Shown here: in pieces, positions 35,137 to 44,479 of the stretch | Numbering within the stretch: the first letter of the stretch is position 1 | Layout of the letters: the number at the start of each line of letters is the position of its first letter | NCBI GenBank assembly: GCA_021299035.1 | Contig: JAJTGD010000026.1 | Location: 1-53,102 of the forward strand | DNA: 53,102 bases | Source: Oxalobacteraceae bacterium | Lineage (GTDB): Bacteria > Pseudomonadota > Gammaproteobacteria > Burkholderiales > Burkholderiaceae_D | Direction of reading: 5' to 3' | Translations under genes and position numbers: made by a program | The notes under the pieces: generated by a model | What the model was told of the DNA's origin: nothing | What the model saw: the letters and a program-made list of their open reading frames with translations, nothing else | The model's database searches: none

Positions 35137-35163
35137 CTTGAATTTCAGACCGTGGCCCCAATA
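35137..35163 (+). promoter_or_regulatory. RpoH (sigma-32) promoter of clpB
   Basis: CTTGAA (35137-35142), 13 bases, CCCCAATA (35156-35163) is close to the heat-shock consensus CTTGAA-N13-17-CCCCATNT. It lies 38 bases before the clpB start codon. Confidence 0.8.
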
Positions 35164-35200
35164 ATTCATGTCATTGCCATGATCCTCCGGAGCCCTTGAC

Positions 35201-37783
35201 ATGCGTGTCGACAAGTTCACCACCAAATTACAGGAAGCGCTGTCCGATGCCCAAAGCCTGGCCGTCGGCAATGACAACCAATACATCGACCCAGTCCACA
35301 TGCTGGCTGCACTGCTCAATCAGGACGATGGTGGCAGTCGCTCGCTCCTGCAGCGTGCCGGTGTAAATGTTGGTGGGCTCGTCAATGCGCTGAAATCTTC
35401 GCTCGAACGACTGCCCAAAGTGAGTGGTAGCGGCGGTGAGGTACAGGTTGGTCGCGAGATGGCGGCGCTGCTCAACCTGTCTGACAAAGAAGCGCAGAAG
35501 CACGGCGATCAATTTATCGCCAGCGAGATGGTGTTGCTGGCGCTGTGCGATGACAAATCGGATGCCGGTCGTGTCGCACGCGAAAACGGCTTGAACCGCA
35601 AAGCGCTCGAAGCGGCGATTCAAGCGGTACGTGGCGGGCAACATGTGAATTCCCAAGAAGCAGAAGGGCAGCGCGAGGCACTCAAGAAGTACACCATGGA
35701 TCTGACCGAGCGTGCGCGACAAGGCAAGCTCGATCCCGTGATCGGTCGTGATGATGAAATCCGACGCGCCATTCAAGTGCTGCAGCGTCGCAGCAAAAAC
35801 AATCCAGTACTCATTGGTGAGCCAGGTGTGGGCAAGACTGCGATCGTCGAAGGTCTTGCACAGCGTATCGTCAATGGTGAAGTACCCGATAGTTTAAAAA
35901 ACAAGCGCGTGCTCTCGCTCGATATGGCGTCCTTGCTCGCGGGTGCGAAATATCGTGGTGAGTTTGAAGAGCGTCTGAAGACGGTCTTGAAAGAATTGGC
36001 GCAGGATGAAGGGCAGACCATTCTCTTCATCGACGAAATTCATACCATGGTCGGCGCTGGTAAAGCCGAAGGTGCGATGGATGCCGGCAACATGTTGAAA
36101 CCGGCCTTGGCGCGCGGCGAGCTGCATTGCGTTGGCGCGACGACGCTGGATGAGTACCGCAAGTACATCGAGAAAGACGCAGCGCTCGAGCGCCGCTTCC
36201 AAAAAATTCTGGTCGATGAGCCCAGTGTTGAGGCCACCATTGCCATTCTGCGTGGTCTGCAGGAGAAATACGAAGTACACCATGGTGTTGATATCACCGA
36301 CCCAGCGATTGTCGCCGCCGCCGAGCTATCACATCGTTACATTACCGATCGGTTCTTGCCTGACAAGGCCATCGATCTGATTGATGAGGCAGCATCGAAA
36401 ATAAAAATTGAAATCGACTCCAAACCCGAGGTGATGGACAAACTCGACCGTCGCCTGATTCAGCTGAAGATTGAACGTGAGGCGGTCAAGAAAGAGAAAG
36501 ACGAGGCTTCACAAAAGCGCCTTGGCTTGATTGAAGAAGAGATCATCAAGCTCGAGCGTGAGTACGCCGACCTTGAGGAAGTGTGGAAAGCCGAGAAGGC
36601 GGGCGTACAGGGTAGCCAACAGATCAAGGAAGAGATCGAGCGTCTGCGACTACAAATGGAAGAGGCGCGCCGCAAAGGCGACTGGCAGAAAATGTCCGAG
36701 CTGCAGTACGGCCGTATGCCTGAGCTAGAGGCCAAGTTGAAGCAGGCCGACAAGGGTGAGCAAGACACGGGTAAGCCCAAGCTGCTGCGTACCCAAGTGG
36801 GTGCCGAAGAAATTGCCGAGGTTGTGTCGCGCGCAACCGGTATTCCGGTTTCGAAAATGATGCAAGGCGAGCGTGACAAACTGCTGCATATGGAAGACGA
36901 ATTGCACAAGCGGGTGGTCGGCCAGCACGAAGCGATCACCGCGGTCTCGGATGCGATTCGTCGCTCGCGTGCAGGCCTATCAGATCCGCATCGCCCTTAT
37001 GGCTCATTCATGTTCCTGGGGCCCACGGGTGTCGGTAAAACCGAGCTGACCAAGGCACTCGCCGCCTTTTTATTCGATACCGAAGAGGCACTGGTTCGTA
37101 TCGACATGAGCGAGTTCATGGAGAAGCACTCGGTGGCACGATTGATTGGTGCGCCGCCGGGCTATGTCGGCTATGAAGAGGGTGGCTACCTGACCGAGGC
37201 GGTGCGTCGCAAGCCGTATAGCGTGATTCTGCTCGACGAAATAGAAAAGGCGCATCCGGATGTATTTAATGTGCTGTTACAGGTGCTCGATGATGGCCGG
37301 ATGACCGATGGCCAGGGACGCACGGTCGACTTCAAGAACACGGTGATCGTGATGACCTCGAATCTGGGTTCGCACAAGATACAGTCCATGGAAGACAGCG
37401 ATCCCCAACTCATTAAACTTGCGGTGATGGCCGAGGTACGCGGACACTTCCGGCCGGAGTTCATCAACCGTGTTGATGAGCTGGTCGTGTTCCATGCACT
37501 GGATGACAAACAGATTGGCGCGATTGCCAGAATACAGCTAAACACTTTGCAGCAGCGCCTGGGCAAAATGGAGATTGGTTTGACGATTAGTGACGCCGCA
37601 CTACACAAGTTAGCCGAGGCAGGTTTTGATCCAGTGTACGGGGCTCGTCCGCTCAAACGCGCGATTCAGCAGCAGGTGGAGAACCCGTTGTCGAAGGCGA
37701 TACTCGAGGGGCGGTTTGGTCCCAAGGACACGGTCGAGATCGACGTCGCCGGTTCAGAGCTGGGGTTCAGGAAGCGGGTATGA
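35201..37783 (+). CDS. clpB: ATP-dependent disaggregase ClpB
   Basis: An 860-residue Hsp100 chaperone (E. coli 857) that works with DnaK to pull apart aggregates. N-terminal Clp repeat domain (1-145), NBD1 with Walker A GEPGVGKT at 206-213 and [10 protein letters not shown], the long middle coiled coil (about 400-530, rich in Lys/Glu), NBD2 with GPTGVGKT and [14 protein letters not shown], and the C-terminal D2-small domain ([11 protein letters not shown]). Pore-loop tyrosines are in [10 protein letters not shown] and [10 protein letters not shown] heat-shock promoter precedes it. Confidence 0.98.
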   Translation: MRVDKFTTKLQEALSDAQSLAVGNDNQYIDPVHMLAALLNQDDGGSRSLLQRAGVNVGGLVNALKSSLERLPKVSGSGGEVQVGREMAALLNLSDKEAQKHGDQFIASEMVLLALCDDKSDAGRVARENGLNRKALEAAIQAVRGGQHVNSQEAEGQREALKKYTMDLTERARQGKLDPVIGRDDEIRRAIQVLQRRSKNNPVLIGEPGVGKTAIVEGLAQRIVNGEVPDSLKNKRVLSLDMASLLAGAKYRGEFEERLKTVLKELAQDEGQTILFIDEIHTMVGAGKAEGAMDAGNMLKPALARGELHCVGATTLDEYRKYIEKDAALERRFQKILVDEPSVEATIAILRGLQEKYEVHHGVDITDPAIVAAAELSHRYITDRFLPDKAIDLIDEAASKIKIEIDSKPEVMDKLDRRLIQLKIEREAVKKEKDEASQKRLGLIEEEIIKLEREYADLEEVWKAEKAGVQGSQQIKEEIERLRLQMEEARRKGDWQKMSELQYGRMPELEAKLKQADKGEQDTGKPKLLRTQVGAEEIAEVVSRATGIPVSKMMQGERDKLLHMEDELHKRVVGQHEAITAVSDAIRRSRAGLSDPHRPYGSFMFLGPTGVGKTELTKALAAFLFDTEEALVRIDMSEFMEKHSVARLIGAPPGYVGYEEGGYLTEAVRRKPYSVILLDEIEKAHPDVFNVLLQVLDDGRMTDGQGRTVDFKNTVIVMTSNLGSHKIQSMEDSDPQLIKLAVMAEVRGHFRPEFINRVDELVVFHALDDKQIGAIARIQLNTLQQRLGKMEIGLTISDAALHKLAEAGFDPVYGARPLKRAIQQQVENPLSKAILEGRFGPKDTVEIDVAGSELGFRKRV

Positions 37784-37807
37784 GCGCCAGCCCCTGCAGC
37801 AGCGGTG

Positions 37808-39004
37808 TCAGAGATCCGGCGTGAACTGGATGTTCACGCTGGGCGATCCGACGAACTTAGGATTGATGACACCTTGCTCCATATCGGATCTCAGAAGCTT
37901 GATCGCTACCGAGCACTTAATCGCGTAGTTATCGGGTCCCACGGGGGCTTCCGGACCCCGGCTAGTCTTGATGGGAATTGAGGTGGTGCCATCGGTCAAT
38001 TCAGTGCCGCCGCGGTAATAATCCAGAGTGACGATGATGCTGCCGGTCCCGGGACTTATTCCTGGAATATCCCTGAAACCGTATTTAACTGATTCGGCAG
38101 GACGGCTGTCGGAAGATGCGTTTCTAAACACGCTGTGCTTATCCCATAAGGTAGCTCGCAGTTCGTTGAATTGGGCTGCCAAAGCTCGTTGCCCCACAAC
38201 GGTTGTTAATACTTTTAATACGTTCTGATTTTCTACTTCCTGATCGCCTTTCGCGAGTTTCCGGAAGTTTTTTTCAATTCCAATCGCCCTGTCCTCCGGT
38301 TTGCCTTTGCCGCAACAAAACTCATCTGCCGACGATGGAGAGTGGAAGCTGAAGTCAGCGCGCTCGAAATCCTTTCGTGTCTGCAGGTGTATACCGTCTG
38401 CACCCATTTGCTTCTCATCGTTCAGGTCGGCCTCCAGCGAGGTGAATCCCTCCAGGATCTTATCCCGCGATGCTTTAGAAAACGATTGGGACTGTTTCAA
38501 TACGCCGGTATTATTGAAAATTTCGAGAAGTTTCGTGGGTAGTAATGTCTCCAGACGGTCTAGGAAGTCGCTGTCCGGATTCGTGAGCAGTAATTTCTTG
38601 AGACGGTCTAGGAAGCCGCTGTCCGGACGGTATAACTTGGTGGTCGCTTTACGCATCACCTCGGCCCCAACCTGGCGTAGGTTGCCACGATCAATCGCCT
38701 TCTGAATGTGGCGCAGCTCGACCTTGTTCGTGACGACCTGCAGGCATCGCTCGCGCGTGGCTCCAGTGGCACTGACTAACTGATCCGTCATTTTTTCCCG
38801 GATCACCCTGGCGACTGATAAATCCTTACGCACGAAGATTTGAAAAAAATGGCTGGGAGTATCTCGGTGACTCGTATTTTGTGGGCCGAGAAAAATATTC
38901 CCTGCCGAGTCGCGTAAGGCCTGCCTATTTTCTTCCGCCGCCCTGTCCAGCAAAGATATCGCAGTCGCCAAGCTTTGCTGATTGGTCCGGCTCTGAATGG
39001 ACAT
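37808..39004 (-). CDS. Unrecognised 398-residue protein, candidate secreted effector
   Basis: I do not recognise a family. The ATG at 39004 is chosen because GAGG stands six to seven bases before it; an upstream ATG at 39076 would add 24 residues. The N-terminus (MSIQSRTNQQSLATAIS) is rich in Ser, Thr and Gln with no signal peptide or membrane helix. Residues 127-142 and 143-158 are a 16-residue tandem repeat (PDSGFLDRLKKLLLTN / PDSDFLDRLETLLPTK). The last 100 residues look beta-rich (GSIIVTLDYYRGG, AIKCSVAIKLL, VNIQFTPDL). It is AT-richer than clpB and rraA beside it, a sign of transfer. A type III effector is a guess, prompted by the sct-like genes 8 kb away. Confidence 0.75.
   Translation of the reverse strand: MSIQSRTNQQSLATAISLLDRAAEENRQALRDSAGNIFLGPQNTSHRDTPSHFFQIFVRKDLSVARVIREKMTDQLVSATGATRERCLQVVTNKVELRHIQKAIDRGNLRQVGAEVMRKATTKLYRPDSGFLDRLKKLLLTNPDSDFLDRLETLLPTKLLEIFNNTGVLKQSQSFSKASRDKILEGFTSLEADLNDEKQMGADGIHLQTRKDFERADFSFHSPSSADEFCCGKGKPEDRAIGIEKNFRKLAKGDQEVENQNVLKVLTTVVGQRALAAQFNELRATLWDKHSVFRNASSDSRPAESVKYGFRDIPGISPGTGSIIVTLDYYRGGTELTDGTTSIPIKTSRGPEAPVGPDNYAIKCSVAIKLLRSDMEQGVINPKFVGSPSVNIQFTPDL
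38539..38627 (-). repeat. 48-bp tandem duplication inside the unknown gene
   Basis: Copies 38539-38579 and 38587-38627 are nearly identical at a 48-base period (the core AGACGGTCTAGGAAG-CGCTG is shared with one base change). They encode the 16-residue protein repeat. Confidence 0.8.
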
Positions 39005-39103
39005 AGCTTGCCTCGATAGTTGATTTTCTCTGTCTGTGCTTTTTTCGAAACATTTGTTCTGATGTGGTACTTTCAAATCAAGCTAACTCTAATTTCAGGA
39101 ACC

Positions 39104-39598
39104 ATGCTACTGCTGACCTCTGACCTCTGCGACGCCCATGAAGAGAAGCTGACGAACGGAACCGTGCAGGTGCTGCCGCCAGTCTTCAAGACATTCGGCA
39201 AGCACATCCGCTTCGCCGGGCCCGCACGTACGCTGAAAGTGTTCGAAGACAACGTACTAGTGCGTGCCACATTGGAGACGCCGGGCGAGGGTGGTGTGCT
39301 GGTGGTTGATGGTGGCGGCAGTCTTCGTTGCGCGCTGGTCGGCGGCAACCTCGGCGTGCTCGCACAAAACAATGGCTGGGCCGGCATCATCGTCTATGGC
39401 TGCGTGCGTGATAGCGAAGAATTGAATCAGTGCAACATCGGTATTCGGGCGCTGGCAACCCACCCAAGGCGAAGTATTCGCAAAGGTGTGGGCGAACAAG
39501 ATCTCGCGGTGGATATTGCTGGCGTGATGGTGCGCCCGGGCAATTGGGTGTATGTCGATGCGGATGGCATTCTGGTCTCCCACCTGCCGCTCAGCTGA
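39104..39598 (+). CDS. rraA: RraA family protein (RNase E activity regulator / aldolase fold)
   Basis: A 164-residue RraA-family protein with the start [12 protein letters not shown], the diagnostic [20 protein letters not shown] and the loop [18 protein letters not shown]. coli RraA (161) binds RNase E and inhibits it; close homologues in other bacteria are HMG/CHA aldolases using the conserved Arg and Asp seen in this loop. Either activity is possible. ATG 39104 has AGGA three bases upstream. The 100 bases before it are AT-rich and shared with the divergent unknown gene. Confidence 0.88.
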   Translation: MLLLTSDLCDAHEEKLTNGTVQVLPPVFKTFGKHIRFAGPARTLKVFEDNVLVRATLETPGEGGVLVVDGGGSLRCALVGGNLGVLAQNNGWAGIIVYGCVRDSEELNQCNIGIRALATHPRRSIRKGVGEQDLAVDIAGVMVRPGNWVYVDADGILVSHLPLS

Positions 39599-39662
39599 CC
39601 AGACGAGCGTTCCCCGTACCGCGTTCCCCGGCGCTTCCAAATTGCGGCATCAATTTTTCATA

Positions 39663-39734
39663 ATGCGGAAAAATAACGGTGCGTGGCAGCAGAGTTTTCT
39701 TTCGCGGTAAGAAACTGAATTCCGCATCGCGAAA
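39663..39734. promoter_or_regulatory. Two interleaved inverted repeats upstream of aceA
   Basis: ATGCGGAA (39663-39670)/TTCCGCAT (39720-39727) and TTTCGCG (39700-39706)/CGCGAAA (39728-39734) are perfect arms in the 286-base gap between rraA and aceA. They could be binding sites for a regulator of the glyoxylate bypass; no named regulator can be assigned. Confidence 0.4.
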
Positions 39735-39782
39735 CGAAGCTCACAAGTTATTGATTAGTAACAAATAAAATTTAATCCTCTG

Positions 39783-39794
39783 TCTTATATAAGA
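39783..39794. promoter_or_regulatory. 12-bp palindrome in the aceA upstream region
   Basis: TCTTATATAAGA is fully self-complementary and lies 91-102 bases before the aceA start. It may overlap a -10 (TATATA) of the aceA promoter, placing an operator on the promoter itself. Confidence 0.35.
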
Positions 39795-39884
39795 CCTTGT
39801 TGCCTCGCAAAAATCGGCCTACTATCTCTCCAACGGTGGAATTGTTTTTTCTACTTACTGACGCTAACTCTCGGAGGGAACATC

Positions 39885-41180
39885 ATGGCAACTCGTGAAC
39901 AACAGGCTCAGGCACTGGCAAAGGACTGGGCAGAAAACTCGCGCTGGAAGGGCATTAAGCGCAACTACACCGCAGAAGACGTGGTACGTCTGCGTGGCTC
40001 GGTTCAAGTCGAGCACACACTCGCCAAGCGCGGTTCCGAGAAGCTTTGGAGCCTGATGCACACCGAACCGTTCGTCAACGCGCTGGGCGCGCTGACTGGC
40101 AACCAGGCCATGCAGCAAGTGAAAGCAGGCTTGAAAGCGATTTACCTGTCGGGCTGGCAGGTCGCTGGTGACGCCAACTTGGCCGGCGAGATGTATCCGG
40201 ACCAGTCGCTGTACCCCGCCAACTCGGTACCGATGGTGGTCAAGCGCATCAACAACACGCTGACCCGCGCCGATCAAATTCAATGGTCCGAGGGCAAGGA
40301 CGACATCGATTTCTTCGCACCGATCGTCGCTGATGCCGAAGCAGGCTTTGGTGGTGTACTGAACGCATTTGAACTAATGAAGGCCATGATCGAAGCAGGC
40401 GCTTCCGGCGTTCACTTCGAAGATCAGCTTGCTTCGGTCAAGAAGTGCGGCCACATGGGCGGCAAAGTTCTGGTACCGAGCCGCGAGGCGGTTGAGAAGC
40501 TGAACGCTGCTCGCTTGGCAGCCGATATGATGGGTACCCCGACCATTCTGGTGGCGCGTACCGATGCAGAGGCCGCTGATTTGCTGACGTCGGATGTCGA
40601 CGACAACGACAAACCATTCTGCACCGGCGAGCGCACTGTCGAGGGCTTCTACAAGACCAAGCCAGGTATTGAACAAGCCATTTCGCGTGGTCTGGCGTAT
40701 GCGCCTTATGCAGATCTGGTGTGGTGCGAGACCGGCAAGCCGGACCTTGCATTTGCCAAGAAATTCGCCGAAGCGATTCATGCCAAGTTCCCAGGCAAGC
40801 TACTGTCATACAACTGCTCGCCATCGTTCAACTGGAAGAAGAATCTGGACGACGCTACGATCGCAAAATTCCAGAAAGAGTTGGGCGCAATGGGTTACAA
40901 GTTCCAGTTCATCACGCTGGCAGGTTTCCATGCACTGAACTACTCCATGTTCAACCTGGCGCATGGCTATGCACGCAATCAGATGTCCGCCTTCGTTGAG
41001 CTGCAAGAAGCAGAATTCGCCGCCGCCGACCGTGGCTTCACCGCAGTCAAGCACCAGCGTGAAGTGGGTACCGGTTACTTCGACGCAGTGACGCAGACGA
41101 TTCAGCAGGGTCAGTCCTCGACTACCGCGCTGCATGGTTCGACAGAGGATGAGCAGTTCTTCGAGCGCAAAGTCGCCTGA
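39885..41180 (+). CDS. aceA: Isocitrate lyase
   Basis: A 431-residue isocitrate lyase, splitting isocitrate into succinate and glyoxylate at the entry of the glyoxylate bypass. The catalytic loop KKCGHMGGK is at 186-194 with nucleophile Cys188. Metal and substrate motifs [13 protein letters not shown] and YNCSPSFNW are present. GGAGGG stands eight bases before the ATG, a strong ribosome site fitting high expression on acetate or fatty acids. No malate synthase gene is adjacent. The long upstream region suggests regulated transcription. Confidence 0.97.
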   Translation: MATREQQAQALAKDWAENSRWKGIKRNYTAEDVVRLRGSVQVEHTLAKRGSEKLWSLMHTEPFVNALGALTGNQAMQQVKAGLKAIYLSGWQVAGDANLAGEMYPDQSLYPANSVPMVVKRINNTLTRADQIQWSEGKDDIDFFAPIVADAEAGFGGVLNAFELMKAMIEAGASGVHFEDQLASVKKCGHMGGKVLVPSREAVEKLNAARLAADMMGTPTILVARTDAEAADLLTSDVDDNDKPFCTGERTVEGFYKTKPGIEQAISRGLAYAPYADLVWCETGKPDLAFAKKFAEAIHAKFPGKLLSYNCSPSFNWKKNLDDATIAKFQKELGAMGYKFQFITLAGFHALNYSMFNLAHGYARNQMSAFVELQEAEFAAADRGFTAVKHQREVGTGYFDAVTQTIQQGQSSTTALHGSTEDEQFFERKVA

Positions 41181-41192
41181 TAACCTGTCCCG

Positions 41193-41399
41193 CTAGGCCG
41201 CTAGCGGTGTTGGCAGCACCTTGTCGTACGTCTTGTACTGTCTGCGGTGCTGCCGCCTAGCCATCGGCCCAGCGAACCAGGTTTTGGGTCTAAAGCGCGA
41301 AACGCGTTGAGACTCAGCTAACGATCAACACCATGGGCGCTTCTCACAAGGAGGCTGTCCCGTGAGGGAAGACCAGTCGCACTGACTGGTCTTTTTTTT
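41193..41399 (+). ncRNA. Structured RNA candidate downstream of aceA
   Basis: Between the aceA stop and the terminator lies a 190-base stretch with strong structure: CTAGGC (41193-41198)/GCCTAG (41255-41260) enclosing GGCAGCACC (41212-41220)/GGTGCTGCC (41246-41254), with a small CCGCTAGCGG palindrome between the arms. A further stem CTCAC/GTGAG (41343-41347/41362-41366) exposes AAGGAGG in its loop. It ends in a perfect terminator. It may be a long 3' UTR or a small RNA processed from it; no Rfam family was recognised. Confidence 0.4.
41370..41399 (+). terminator. Intrinsic terminator of aceA
   Basis: AGACCAGTC (41370-41378), loop GCACT, GACTGGTCT (41384-41392), followed by a run of T. The remaining 165 bases to rlmJ contain no gene that I can see. 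Confidence 0.93.
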
Positions 41400-41564
41400 C
41401 GTGGGGTTGAAAACCAGAGGAACGTCGCCTGTTCCGCTAAAATCTGTCCATATCGACCAGTCTCAACGAGCGGGCACGCGCCGCGCTTCTCGAGTTTCAT
41501 TGTCACTTGTGTGGGGTCCAAGCGAATCGTTTGGTATCACCACATCCACCGAAGATACCCGCTC

Positions 41565-42473
41565 ATGTTTAGTTACCGTCATGGTTTTCACGCTGGGAAT
41601 CACGCCGATGTGCTGAAGCATACGGTGCTGATACAGCTGCTGGCGTATCTGAACCAGAAGCCCACGCCCTACATGGTGATTGATACCCACGCGGGTGCTG
41701 GCTTGTATCAGCTCGATAGCGACTATGCGAACAAGAGCGGGGAGGCAAGCGACGGTATCGCCAAGCTTTGGGAGCGCAAAGATTTACCGCCTGCTATCGC
41801 TGAGTATGTCGCTCTGGTGCGGGCGATGAATCCTGCAGGTAAGTTGCGTCACTATCCCGGCTCGCCGTTTATTGCTGAGCAATGTATGCGTAGTGAAGAC
41901 CGGTTGCGTTTATTTGAGCTGCACAGCACAGACGCCAAGCTCTTGCTTGAGAACGTGCGCAAGCTGGAGGCGCATGCGGCTGCGAATGGCATAAAGCATC
42001 GCGGTAAACGTATCGCGGCCGAGCGCACCGATGGCTTTGCGGCGCTCAAAGCCTTGCTGCCGCCACCGTCACGGCGTGGCTTGGTACTGATCGATCCACC
42101 GTATGAAAACAAAGATGATTACCGCAAGGTCAAGCTGGCATTGGAAGACGCACAAAAACGCTTCGCCTCGGGAACCTATGCGGTGTGGTATCCGGTGCTG
42201 TCGCGTCTCGACTCGCAGCAACTGCCCGAGCGCTTAAAGCGTGGTGCGCAGTCTGACTGGCTACAAGTGACGCTCTCTGTGGGTGCTGCCGCAGATGCAG
42301 ACGGCCGGGGCTTGAATGCCAGCGGGATGTTTATTCTCAATCCGCCCTGGACCTTGGAGGCAACGCTGCGCGAGTGCTTGCCTTGGCTGACGCAGACGTT
42401 GGCGCGTGAGCGCTCTGCACAATTTATGCTGACCACAGGTAGTGCCGCTAAACCGATTAAGGTGAGTGAGTGA
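41565..42473 (+). CDS. rlmJ: 23S rRNA (adenine-2030-N6)-methyltransferase RlmJ
   Basis: A 302-residue rRNA methyltransferase. The N-terminus MFSYRHGFHAGNHADVLKH is the family hallmark, so ATG 41565 is secure; the open frame upstream is not coding. The SAM site includes DTHAGAG and the catalytic motif is DPPYE, as in N6-adenine methyltransferases. In E. coli it modifies A2030 of 23S rRNA. Its TGA overlaps the GTG start of greB, so the two are coupled. Confidence 0.95.
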   Translation: MFSYRHGFHAGNHADVLKHTVLIQLLAYLNQKPTPYMVIDTHAGAGLYQLDSDYANKSGEASDGIAKLWERKDLPPAIAEYVALVRAMNPAGKLRHYPGSPFIAEQCMRSEDRLRLFELHSTDAKLLLENVRKLEAHAAANGIKHRGKRIAAERTDGFAALKALLPPPSRRGLVLIDPPYENKDDYRKVKLALEDAQKRFASGTYAVWYPVLSRLDSQQLPERLKRGAQSDWLQVTLSVGAAADADGRGLNASGMFILNPPWTLEATLRECLPWLTQTLARERSAQFMLTTGSAAKPIKVSE

Positions 42474-43027
42474 ACAAGGCCTTCGTCAAGGAGTCCGATG
42501 CCGATGACGAGGATGACATTGGCAGATTGCCACCGATTCCACCCGGCGCAAAGAATTACATCACGCCGCAAGGCTACCAGCGCATCCGACAAGAGCTGTT
42601 GCAACTGATTGATGTTGAGCGGCCTGAGGTGGTACGCGTGGTGCACTGGGCAGCGTCGAACGGCGACCGCTCAGAGAATGGTGACTACATCTACGGCAAG
42701 CGTCGGCTACGCGAGATTGATCGTCGAATTCGATTTCTCACCAAGCGTCTCGATCTAGCAGAAGTGGTCGACCCCAGCGTGCACCATGGCAGCGACCAGG
42801 TGTTCTTTGGTGCTACCGTCACCTATGTGAATGTAGCAGGCGACGAGCAAACCATCAGCATCGTTGGTATCGACGAGCTTGACCCGCTCAATGGCAAGAT
42901 CAGCTGGGTATCGCCCGTGGCGCGTGCGCTCACCAAAGCGCGTGAGGGCGATGTCATCACGCTGCGTACACCGGCAGGCGATGACGAGCTTGAGATCGTC
43001 CGTGTTGAATACCCCTTACCCGGCTAA
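42470..43027 (+). CDS. greB: Transcription elongation factor GreB
   Basis: A 185-residue GreA/GreB protein. The N-terminal coiled coil carries the acidic tip in NGDRSENGDYIYGKRRLREID, which enters the RNA polymerase secondary channel and stimulates cleavage of backtracked RNA. The KRRLREID wording and basic patch favour GreB over GreA. A 27-residue acidic extension (DADDEDD) precedes the usual start. Start is GTG 42470 overlapping the rlmJ stop. Confidence 0.93.
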   Translation: MNKAFVKESDADDEDDIGRLPPIPPGAKNYITPQGYQRIRQELLQLIDVERPEVVRVVHWAASNGDRSENGDYIYGKRRLREIDRRIRFLTKRLDLAEVVDPSVHHGSDQVFFGATVTYVNVAGDEQTISIVGIDELDPLNGKISWVSPVARALTKAREGDVITLRTPAGDDELEIVRVEYPLPG

Positions 43028-43041
43028 CGTACAATTCCCGC

Positions 43042-44391
43042 ATGTCTATTGTTTACTCAACGCTGAACCATCCGCTGCGTGTGCCGCTGGCGGCTGAGAT
43101 TCACTCGCGGCCCCCGGTTCGGCTGGAAGCGCCGGAGGCGATTACCCATCTCGCGGTCCATGGCCGCAATGAGCCTCGCGCGCCGGGTGACAGGTTGGGG
43201 ATGCAGTCAGCGCTATTGGCAGATTTCTGCGCCCGGTTTGGGGTGCCAGCACCCGCCGGCAACGCCAAGTATTTCTTTCATGATTTCGGGCGCTTCCGCT
43301 TGAAGTGGGAGTGCCATACCGAATTCGCCAGCTTCACCGTGGTCAATGCGACCTCATCACCACTCGCAGGGGCGACACCGTTTGCACGTATGCCGTCGAG
43401 CGAGCTGCCGGAGGACTGGTTGCTATCGCTGCAAGGGCGCTTACTTGTCGCCACCCACATCCTGCTCGATAACGCGACTGCTTCGGCCGAAGATCTTGCG
43501 CCGCAGATGCGCCAACTGTTTGACACCAATGCGATCGTCGGCAGCGGTGCCTCGCAAGCGGCGCAGGTCTGGACTGACTTTCGGATACATGCCGATGGTT
43601 TTGCGCGCTTTGTGGTGCTCGATGCGGGTTTGAAGGGCATGCAGGCAGGACGTCTGGTACAGCGCTTGTTGGAGATCGAGACCTATCGCGTGATGGCCTT
43701 GCTTGGCCTGCCGATGGCGCAGCAGGCAGCGCCTGTGCTTAACGATATCGAGGCTGAGCTGGCCTCGGTTACCCGTGAAATGGTCGCCAGCCATAAGCCT
43801 GGACGCAGCGAAGAAGAGGGCATGCAGGATGAGCAAGACCTGCTACAGCAGATCACGCTACTCGCATCTCGGCTTGAGCAGTTATCGGTCGATGACAGTT
43901 ATCGTTTTTCTGCTTCGCAGGCTTATTTCGGTTTGGTGATGGCACGTATCCACGAGCTACGTGAGCAGCGTGTTGAGGGTGTGCCAACTATTGAAGAATT
44001 CATGCAGCGCCGACTCACACCGGCCATGAATACCTGCACCGCCACTGCGCATCGTCAGGAGGTACTGGCAGAACGTATCGCCAACACCAACTCGCTGCTA
44101 CGTACCCGTGTCGGCATCCGTCAGGAGCGGCAGAACAGTCAGATTCTGGAATCCATGAATACACGCGCTGCGCAGCAACTGAGATTGCAGCAAGCGGTGG
44201 AGGGTCTGTCCGTCGCGGCGATCTCTTACTACTTGGTGGGCTTGCTCGGCTACCTTTTGAAAGGTGCCAAAGCCGCTGGCTTACCGGTCAACACTGATCT
44301 GGCGACCGGTGTAGCGGTGCCGGTACTGGCGGTCGTAGTCTGGATGGGTTTACGCGCGCTGCGACGCAAGTTTCAGAGCCCAGCGCGCTAG
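43042..44391 (+). CDS. DUF3422 family membrane protein
   Basis: A 449-residue protein of the DUF3422 family, common in proteobacteria and without known function. The N-terminal half is a soluble domain (HPLRVPLAAEIHSRPP, FHDFGRFRLKWECHTEFASF); the middle is helical and charged, and the end has two membrane helices (about 395-412 and 420-440) before a basic tail. A TACAAT box 7 bases before the ATG, with TTGAAT 19 bases further up, and the lack of a Shine-Dalgarno suggest a leaderless message. It converges with spoT. Confidence 0.88.
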   Translation: MSIVYSTLNHPLRVPLAAEIHSRPPVRLEAPEAITHLAVHGRNEPRAPGDRLGMQSALLADFCARFGVPAPAGNAKYFFHDFGRFRLKWECHTEFASFTVVNATSSPLAGATPFARMPSSELPEDWLLSLQGRLLVATHILLDNATASAEDLAPQMRQLFDTNAIVGSGASQAAQVWTDFRIHADGFARFVVLDAGLKGMQAGRLVQRLLEIETYRVMALLGLPMAQQAAPVLNDIEAELASVTREMVASHKPGRSEEEGMQDEQDLLQQITLLASRLEQLSVDDSYRFSASQAYFGLVMARIHELREQRVEGVPTIEEFMQRRLTPAMNTCTATAHRQEVLAERIANTNSLLRTRVGIRQERQNSQILESMNTRAAQQLRLQQAVEGLSVAAISYYLVGLLGYLLKGAKAAGLPVNTDLATGVAVPVLAVVVWMGLRALRRKFQSPAR

Positions 44392-44479
44392 AGAGGGGTG
44401 CTTGCGTTAGCAAGTTCCTGCCACGCTTCAGGAAGGGTATCGCAAAGGCCAATCGGTCACCGATCGATGCGGCAGTCGC

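Noticed and set aside
38301-38705. Plus-strand frames inside the unknown gene
   Set aside because: The minus-strand frame is three times longer and has a ribosome site; the plus frames look like shadows, although with an unknown gene this is less certain than elsewhere.
41401-41616. Small open frames between the aceA terminator and rlmJ
   Set aside because: No ribosome site, poor codon use, and overlap with the well-defined rlmJ start.
44452-44464. ATCGGT-C-ACCGAT hairpin between the DUF3422 gene and spoT as a terminator
   Set aside because: Loop too short and no U-tract on either strand.
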